The position numbers and the translations under genes were made by a program. From contig JAQGDQ010000237.1 in assembly GCA_030141605.1 (NCBI GenBank), forward strand, positions 228,044 to 292,043: a stretch of DNA of 64,000 nt, given 5' to 3'. This DNA is from Tubiluchus corallicola. Its lineage: Eukaryota > Priapulida > Priapulimorpha > Priapulimorphida > Tubiluchidae. Positions 56,987-64,000 of the stretch are shown piece after piece; the first letter of the stretch is position 1, and each line of letters opens with the position of its first letter. The notes under the pieces are model-generated. The model did not search any database, was not told the origin of the DNA, and saw only the letters and a program-made list of their open reading frames with translations.

Positions 56987-59219
56987 TGCTAAATCCCATA
57001 AGCGTTACAAAAGCTTACGATTACCAGGAATTTATAATATATTTTATACATATGCAAAATGTTTGAATGTTGACAATTAGTCCAGTTCCTTATGCATTTT
57101 CGTTATTTTTTTTTTGGAGATTTGCAAAACTATACATTTTTGGAATCGTTAGAGAATCTAAAAATGTATCTTTTCGTTTTTTTAAAACCTGCTGTGGTCA
57201 TAAAAAACTGTAACACAAACCTAATAGCCATGAATTGGAGCTTACTGATACTGGCAACCTAATTATGTATGAGGTTATTGCTAATGGCCAAGATATAATA
57301 GCATGCATTGATAGAATTCAAATATTCGATTGGAAACTGCGAAAACAAAGTTACAACCCATAACGAAGATGGGGGTACCACCTGGAAAGTTGTTAAAATG
57401 TACAGCCCCGCCCTGCCCCCAACATCTTAGCCCTTTTGCCCATGTATATACATTGCTTTGTCCAGTTCACAAGGAAAGAACTAACCACTGGAACTGGAGC
57501 TTATCTTGCAGTGAATATATGACAAAAAATCATTATTTAGAAAGTGTCATTTTGAGATGGCTACCAAGCTGATTTTGAAAAAAAAGGAAAGATAATTTAT
57601 ATGTTGAGGCAGATCCTTAGCTTTCCAAAAATGTATAGGATATCTAATCTCCAAAATTTTTGAACGAACCAATGCATTACATACTAGACTAAACTTCTAA
57701 TTGCATATCATTAGAAAATTTGGAATGCAGTGTACTTGAATAAACTATTATAGATCTATATTATAGCGATTTTATATATGTATACGAATGCAAAGCAGAA
57801 ACTTAAAAATGTATGGCATATTTTAAATGCATGGGATAGGGTATAACGAACTGCAAGGATTAATGTATTGGGAAAGAACTCTTTGGAGTTCTAGCAGATT
57901 CACTTATTAGTTAATATGCATCGCTAAATGTTATTTTACGTTGTATTGTTAAAACACATTATTATAACTTTATTTTATTGCTTATAAATTTGTGAGCTTG
58001 CAGAGGTGATTATATCTATATTAGCTTTCTTATTTTTTGTTTAATGTTATCTAGGTCTATTAAGAATTTTCACTTTATACGGTCTTCAAAAAAGTCAGTA
58101 TGTATTAGTTTTGTTTTTGATTTAGTAAAGGTATTTAAATTTGATATCTTAATGCGGAGAAGAAAGTTGGCACTTTCAGTTATTCAGTAGGACCATGCAT
58201 ACACCTACATTTCACATTTTTAACTCATAATGAAAAAATATCAAAAAATAGCAAAATTTTGGAAAATGGGTTTAATTATAACCTTTTTGCGCAAGCCGGA
58301 TGTACGGCAATATATTCGAGTACATTTGTATCTCGTAATTATAGCTTTTATGATCATTACACCATACCGTGTTGTAGTGGCTAATATAAATATGTTTATT
58401 ACTCACATTAAGTCTGACAACCTTGTAGATCTACTATTTCCTAAAAATAAGTTGGTAGATTAAAAGATAGCACTTATTTTTTGTGATATGTTGCTGAGCA
58501 ATTGGCAAAAAATATTGTTGCCACTGTTTTTGTGTACTATCATTATAATGGTCGCTTAATGTCTGTTGAGGGCTATAAGACCAGTTAGATGGCTAGACCA
58601 CAAGTTTTTCAATTCTCCTCAGATCAATAGGCCCGAGAGAAGTTAGTTGGTAGTTGGGGGGGGGGGGGTTAAAGGTCTATTTTATAATACGACTACCCAA
58701 GCACGACATCTCTTGGTTAAACAATGGATTAGTATTTTAGCTGCTTTAATTAGTAGGCTTACTGTACATAACATTCTTAAAATCTTTTTATAACGAGGCC
58801 AATTTCATAAAGAAGCACCGTAATAAATTTTATTAAATTTTTATTTTAAAATATGTTCTGTGCAGCAAAAATTTTGGCTTAAAGCCAAGTTTGCATTTTT
58901 TACAATTACTATGTGCTTTTTAGTTATGTTTCTACCCGGATAAACATTTTTTGTTCTATTAAAGTTGTGAATTGTTTCTGTGACAAGGATAGCCAAAGCA
59001 CTTAGGTTTTTGTAAGCGTATGCCTTCTTTATATCGCACTTCTAAATTTCTATCGATTTCCTCAAAATAAAGTTTGTCACAAGTTTAGCTTAGTTTTGTA
59101 AACACCACATTTTTAAAATCGTAAGAATTATTTTGAAAGAAATCAATTTTGAGTCATATTTATATTAAACCAACCTAGTATTAACTGCGTAAGGTGCGGT
59201 TTGTACTGTTACATGGAAA
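56987..59219. other. Intergenic, nothing recognised
   Basis: AT-rich sequence with a poly-G run near 58658. Short reading frames here (for example 57330-57572 and 58230-58463) show no domain, conserved motif or splice context that I can support. Confidence 0.55.
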
Positions 59220-60260
59220 CAATGGGAAATTTCTGTGATACAGCATTTCGAGGTAAAGAATTGTTTACTTCTGGAAACCAAGCAAAATGTTGACTTCTAG
59301 CCTTACTCAGAGCGTGATCCGGATGAGATAGATTTTTCAAAGTAATAAAAATATGACTCATCTCTTCTGGTAAAAATTTTTTTATTGCAAATTCGTATAG
59401 CTCTCAAAAATAAATCAAGCCAACAGAGAATTTAAGATTAATTGCTGTATAACAGAAAGAGTGAAGGTAAGTTTCAGCATTAGTATTTTTCTGATAAACT
59501 GAAAACGTTGAATGTGCATAATGTTTATGAATATGTACGTCTAAAACGGTGTTTTTTATTCTGTTCAACTTCAGAAGTAAAGTTACGGGTTGGTACAAAG
59601 ATTACAAGCAGTTGAAAAACAAATGGCTATTAAAGTCGGTAGAAATTAACCACAAACTATCATCTACATAACGTTACGAAATTTTTGGTCGTACTTTCAA
59701 CATGTTCCCGAAATAAATATGCAAGAACAAGGGTCAAGGGGTTTCCTACGGCCTACAAATGTTTGCTTATAAAAGTTTTTCCAAAATTGAAAAAAAGAAC
59801 TCACGCAACCCAGTTCCACGTGTTTTAGAAAGCGTTCACTAGAAAAAGAAGATGAAAGTCTAGAGTTGACAATATTCTCCGAAGAAAGTTAAATGTGGGT
59901 TCCGAAGAAACATTTGTAAGAGTAACTGAACATTAAAAGAAATCTTTATTTATCATTCCACTTTATTGGCACTACATTACGAAGTTTGTCAATAACATCT
60001 AAATTATGTCCCAGGTGTGCACCCGAAAAGCTACCTAGCAACTTTGTCTGATCAGTGTTTAGCCAAGAATTTGAATAACCTACCTAGTATAACATGGTGA
60101 ACCACAATTGGAAATAATTGTAGGTTTCCTGGGCTTATGAATTTTAGGCAGTCCATAAGCATAAGGTAAAGATGACAACCAAGAAATGGAACACTTTAAA
60201 ATATCTTTATGATCTGAAAACTGAGAAATAATAACATTTTCTGTTAAATGAAGCTTGCAT
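59220..60260 (-). pseudogene. Decayed Penelope-like element reverse transcriptase
   Basis: Reading the minus strand in order, fragments in several frames match Penelope-like RT. YGLPKIHKPRKPT lies at about 60165-60124. A stretch with FYKQTF followed by a G..PL.P box is near 59780-59720. RYVDDSLWL lies at about 59673-59647. TVLDVHIHKHY...SVYQKNTNAETYLH is near 59548-59470, the segment that follows the catalytic box in these elements. Frameshifts and stops separate them, so it is inactive. The GIY-YIG endonuclease was not found. Confidence 0.82.
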
Positions 60261-61194
60261 ATCCTGAAACTGATTTTTGCTCACCTTTTGTTAACAGAAC
60301 CGTCATTAAGAATATCATCCATCTTATGATCGTAAACTGATTTCCATGCGGTGCATTTCTTTTGCTTTTGGCAGATAAATGTTATGAATTAATATACAGA
60401 TGACATGAAGTCCTCCACTGGTGGCGTCTTCACAAATTTTTAGTTTTTTACAGTGCGTTCGGAAAAGTAGAGGGATCAATAGCAAAATATGCTAAATCTC
60501 TATTAATTATTACGGATTATGAATTATGAAATAACGAATGCTAAGAATTCAAATAATATTGCTAAACATAAGCTTTGTGACAAAGACAACAATGGTCATT
60601 TTCTTTTCGTTTCCGTTTTTCTTTTGGAACAAACATCTCACGAAAATCTTAAGCCCATGTTCACGGCAGTTACTTTTTTGGTTTTTTAACTGAAATTACA
60701 AAAGACAAATGAAATAGCGGAGAGGTCACAGAGTACGCTTAGCAACCGAAGCTAAGCAAAGCTGGTCCTGCTCTGTAAGTGAATGGAAGTCTGCTTGGAA
60801 AACTGTCTCTGAATAGTTTGCACACATTCCCTTAAATCAGAGGATGACCAAGACACCTTTGCCCGGTACTGTGTCTCATCGTAACAGAAATAGTTTTTTA
60901 TAAAAACAACGTTCGGTAAGTATACTCTCTCCAAAAAGAAGGTTCTTAGCTTTCGCTGAATACCATACTGAACGCAAGACGAAATCCAGCATTAATAGCA
61001 AGTTCTAGACCTACTAATATAGGCCTAATTTAATGGTTTTAATTGGATAGGAATCTAGCTAATTATCGGGGATAATTCTGCAAGTCTTGTCAGCTTTGTT
61101 TTAGTCAAGCCAATATTCTCAAATTTCTTTGTTCTCACCAATGAATTACAGGTCATTAATCTTGGAAAAAAGTGACTAAGCGAAGCTACGAAAA
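60261..61194. other. Region upstream of the doublecortin-domain gene
   Basis: AT-rich sequence. A 60-codon minus-strand frame (60752-60934) may be further Penelope-like debris, but no motif supports this. A TATA box for the downstream gene is not obvious. Confidence 0.45.
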
Positions 61195-61269
61195 ATGGAA
61201 TCAGTAATTCTGAGCAAAACAAGCTACATCAACGTCTCTAATCCAACCTTTTCAACTTCGAAGAATTGA
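61195..61269 (+). CDS. Upstream ORF (24 codons) before the doublecortin-domain gene
   Basis: ATG at 61195 opens a 24-codon frame ending TGA at 61267-61269. That is 11 bp before the main ATG and in another frame. If the mRNA includes this region, it could lower initiation at the main start. The transcript start is unknown. Confidence 0.3.
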   Translation: MESVILSKTSYINVSNPTFSTSKN

Positions 61270-61280
61270 GAAAGCCAAAC

Positions 61281-62441
61281 ATGGCAGAGCAGGACGCACT
61301 CTTACCAGTGGTCAAGCACAGCAAAACTGGACAGTTAGTTCCATCACGAGTGAATCGCATTCCGGAACCCATTCCAGTTTTCGTGTACAGGAATGGAGAC
61401 AAATTCTTCACACCTATTAAACTGATATTTCATCAACATGAAACGCTAGAGATGATTTTGCAAATTATTTCCAAAAAGATTTCGTTAACTCGTGGTCATG
61501 TTGACCAGCTGTACCAGATTGCCGATGGTTCCCTGATAACGGATGAGAAAATGTTGAAATCCTGGGATCGTTTAGCGGCTGCTACAATGCATGAAGAGTT
61601 CCAAAACGTTAAATATGTATCACCACAGCTAAAGAAAAACATCAAGGACCCTCATCGTCTGGAAAAACTGAAAGCCGAGCATTTTAAGGTGTCCAAGGGA
61701 ATCGTTGTTGGAAAATCCAAGAAGCGGCATTCGCTTCCCGCAGAGCCCTTCTCTAAAAGGGATATAACTGTCCAGCAAAAATCACAGAGACCAAAAGCAG
61801 AGGATGACGACGATGATTTTGTGGCGTTCAGGAAAGTTATAACATCTAGAAGACGGCATACATTTCATGGAGATACTTTCGCCATGCACGACGCCATGGA
61901 ACTGTTACAAAGCTCAATAGCAAAAGGTGGTAAACTGGAGAAGCTAGATGAACTTGATGAAACCCCTATATATTTGCAAGATGAACTTCAAACAAAAAGT
62001 CTGACTGAAGTGACTCAAAAGGGCAGTGAAAAAGCGAAAAGTTCTGCCAAGAAGAATTTGGAGACAATGAAAATGTCACGGCGCTTAACAGCAACAGATA
62101 GTAAACTGGAGAAGTTGGACGAATACGATGAAAGTCCTGTATATAAAGAAGACGAATTTCAAACAAAAAGGGCTACTGATGTGACTGAAAAGGACAGCGA
62201 AGAAGCAAAAAATTCTGGATTTGAAAAATCAAAAAATGCTCACATTATCTTCTACGGGAGCACCGAGGATCTTGACGAATGGTACAAGTCACAACTGCAA
62301 CCAGTGGGCTCGTGGACGTGGTGGAATACGTGTTACGACAGATCAAGTAAATGGCACAAATGGATCGATGCCTACTTGAGGTCAACCCGTAAACACGCGA
62401 AAGATCTATGTTGCCCCAAAACAGGGGCACATGAAAATTAG
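61281..62441 (+). CDS. Doublecortin-domain protein, single exon (386 aa)
   Basis: Residues of about 31-115 form a doublecortin (DCX)-type ubiquitin-like domain, the module that binds microtubules in DCX/DCLK/DCDC proteins. It has VFVYRNGDKFF at its start, LYQIADGSLITDEKML in the middle and EEFQNVKY at its end. A basic region, an acidic DDDDD run (about 176) and two copies of a 37-residue unit (about 218-254 and 274-310, KLEKLDE-DE-P-Y--DE-QTK) follow. The C-terminus is Trp-rich (GSWTWWNTC, KWHKWID). The start chosen is ATG in AAACATGG. The frame extends five codons upstream only from a TTG. Vertebrate DCX has two DCX domains; this has one. Its lack of introns may mean a retrocopy origin. No named orthologue is claimed. 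Confidence 0.88.
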   Translation: MAEQDALLPVVKHSKTGQLVPSRVNRIPEPIPVFVYRNGDKFFTPIKLIFHQHETLEMILQIISKKISLTRGHVDQLYQIADGSLITDEKMLKSWDRLAAATMHEEFQNVKYVSPQLKKNIKDPHRLEKLKAEHFKVSKGIVVGKSKKRHSLPAEPFSKRDITVQQKSQRPKAEDDDDDFVAFRKVITSRRRHTFHGDTFAMHDAMELLQSSIAKGGKLEKLDELDETPIYLQDELQTKSLTEVTQKGSEKAKSSAKKNLETMKMSRRLTATDSKLEKLDEYDESPVYKEDEFQTKRATDVTEKDSEEAKNSGFEKSKNAHIIFYGSTEDLDEWYKSQLQPVGSWTWWNTCYDRSSKWHKWIDAYLRSTRKHAKDLCCPKTGAHEN

Positions 62442-64000
62442 ATTGTTTGCAGCTCAGTAAAAATAGCTACAACGAAAATTATTATTTACTTGTACGCCTA
62501 GCGAAAGTTAAGAAACTGATGACACTTAATGGATTTTGTTACTGTATAATAATAATTATGTTCTTATATATCAGTTATCTATTTAATTTTTACGTTTGCA
62601 CACATTTGTGCTGTGCATTAAAATTTAAATATTATATAATCATACTATTTTTTAATCATGACATTTGCCCGTATACATAACCGACATACATAAGGCAACA
62701 AAGTTAATGTAGAAGATTGCAGCAGAATAATAAAGAAGAAATTGTTAAATCCACGACCAAATTCAAATGAGTAGAGGCACATGGACACAGAATGACGTCA
62801 TTTTATATGTCAGTATTGCATTATTTTTCTGTCGTTATTTCGTTACTAAGACAACAGTTTCTATGCAGTGCGATCAAAAATACTAGAAGAAGCCAACTAC
62901 AGTGAGTATAGTAAATCGATTACAGATATTTTCGAAAAAAAAATCCTGAAAACATGCCCATGCACGCATTTACGCACACGCGCATTTCCGCTCAGATAAT
63001 AGAAAATAAACCAAACAAACGAACAGAACAATCACGGTTGTAGTTTTTGTGTTTTTGTGTTTTTTGTTTATTTCAAAACAGATATTAAAATTTTTAGCCC
63101 TGCATATCCGGCAAGCACAGAGACTAAATGGTTCGTTATGTGAAGTTACAAACAGAAAGCATGAATTCATTGAGTATTTGTTTCGAAGCGTTGCAATTTT
63201 ACTAGCATGACAGCATTTCCTATTACACAGTTTTGGGTGCTGAAGAAGACCAGAAGTGATCAAACTATCTATCCAGGAATAAACTCCCAACAAAAATTAA
63301 TGACTTTTATGTTTATATACTTTTTGGGAAAGTTGGCTAGTGGACAAAAAAAATAAGTCCCTCTTAAAAATGCTATAGGACCTAAGAATCTTTATCCAAT
63401 TTGTATGTAAATTTAACACGGTAAAGTGACATTTATGTAGCACCCCTAATGCGAATGAGTTATGAGGGGTTATGGAATAAATAAAATCGGTTTATATTGT
63501 TTTCAATGCAGCCGTTTGTCAGACCTGCGTTATGCGACATTTTCTTCTGCGGGTATTTCCTATTGATTTTTTTTATTTCGCAGCTATTCCGCAGCTAGAT
63601 AACACATTCCGGATGCTACACAAACGCTACTTAAAACAGAAATTTTTCCACACTTATCCGCCGTTATTGCTAAGAAAGTCGAAAAAATAAACATTTTCTG
63701 CTTGATTTTGACATTTAACCTATAAAAATGAGAAAAACTAGATACTTCCTATGAAGTACTGTCTTAATGGACGCGTTAATTCATTTTATTTTATTTACTC
63801 ATTTATTTTACTTTTGTTTTTTTTTCAGATTTCCAAATTCTTTTCTTCTCTCATGTATCTCAGTGGAATCACTCTTCCTTAGCATTTTATCAACGCCTGA
63901 TCTTGACTACTTCTTATTGGGAAACTTACAGAAAATCGGGAAGGTGGCAACAATAAAACTTTAGCAGTCGGTAAACGAGGAATTCGATTGTGTACGTTAC
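62442..64000. other. Sequence downstream of the doublecortin-domain gene
   Basis: 3' UTR and intergenic AT-rich DNA. A 107-codon minus-strand frame (62970-63293) has no recognised domain, so I do not call it. No repeats stand out. Confidence 0.5.
62729..62734 (+). terminator. Likely poly(A) signal of the doublecortin-domain gene
   Basis: AATAAA lies about 290 bp past the stop codon and is the first full consensus seen downstream. Confidence 0.45.

Noticed and set aside
62970-63293. Minus-strand 107-codon Cys-rich frame.
   Set aside because: No domain, no signal peptide at the start, and no promoter or poly(A) context.

Overview
The window is nuclear DNA of an AT-rich metazoan. Genes are split by kilobase-scale introns with GT-AG borders, and the non-coding DNA holds BEL/Pao, Penelope-like, LINE, piggyBac, pogo and Harbinger sequences plus long di-, tri- and pentanucleotide arrays. 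A Wnt7 with 24 cysteines makes it an animal. The transposon and microsatellite mix suggests a marine invertebrate, but the phylum cannot be settled from this sequence.

Positions 1-8494 are a BEL/Pao LTR retrotransposon on the minus strand with an uninterrupted 1981-residue polyprotein. Its left LTR is cut by the window edge. It sits in an intron of ATXN10 (ataxin-10, plus strand), with its right LTR ending 73 bp before an ATXN10 exon. Eight ATXN10 exons, including the last, can be chained in phase from 8568 to 19603; the 5' exons lie outside the window. Their introns hold a pogo-type MITE, a second MITE, a solo LTR with a 5-bp target duplication and one copy of a three-copy repeat.

An intergenic stretch (about 20150-25370) with a hairpin and CT- and AT-rich arrays separates ATXN10 from a complete four-exon Wnt7 on the minus strand (48009 down to 25772). 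Its exons join in phase to 353 residues carrying the lipid-acceptor serine motif. ATXN10 and Wnt7 are convergent neighbours, the same arrangement as human ATXN10-WNT7B, so this looks like very old microsynteny. The last Wnt7 intron holds a compact, same-strand, single-exon gene for an unrecognised 107-residue protein with its own TATA box and poly(A) signal. Wnt7 introns also hold a 328-bp near-perfect palindrome, a LINE fragment and many microsatellites.

Right of Wnt7 lie a piggyBac-type MITE, a Harbinger-like fragment, a pentraxin/concanavalin-like gene (about 52458-56986) whose last exon carries a frameshift, a decayed Penelope-like element (about 59220-60260), and an intact single-exon gene for a doublecortin-domain protein (61281-62441) with an internal duplication.

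ATXN10, Wnt7, the lectin-like gene and the doublecortin gene are independent loci. No operon-like or defence-like gene system is visible.
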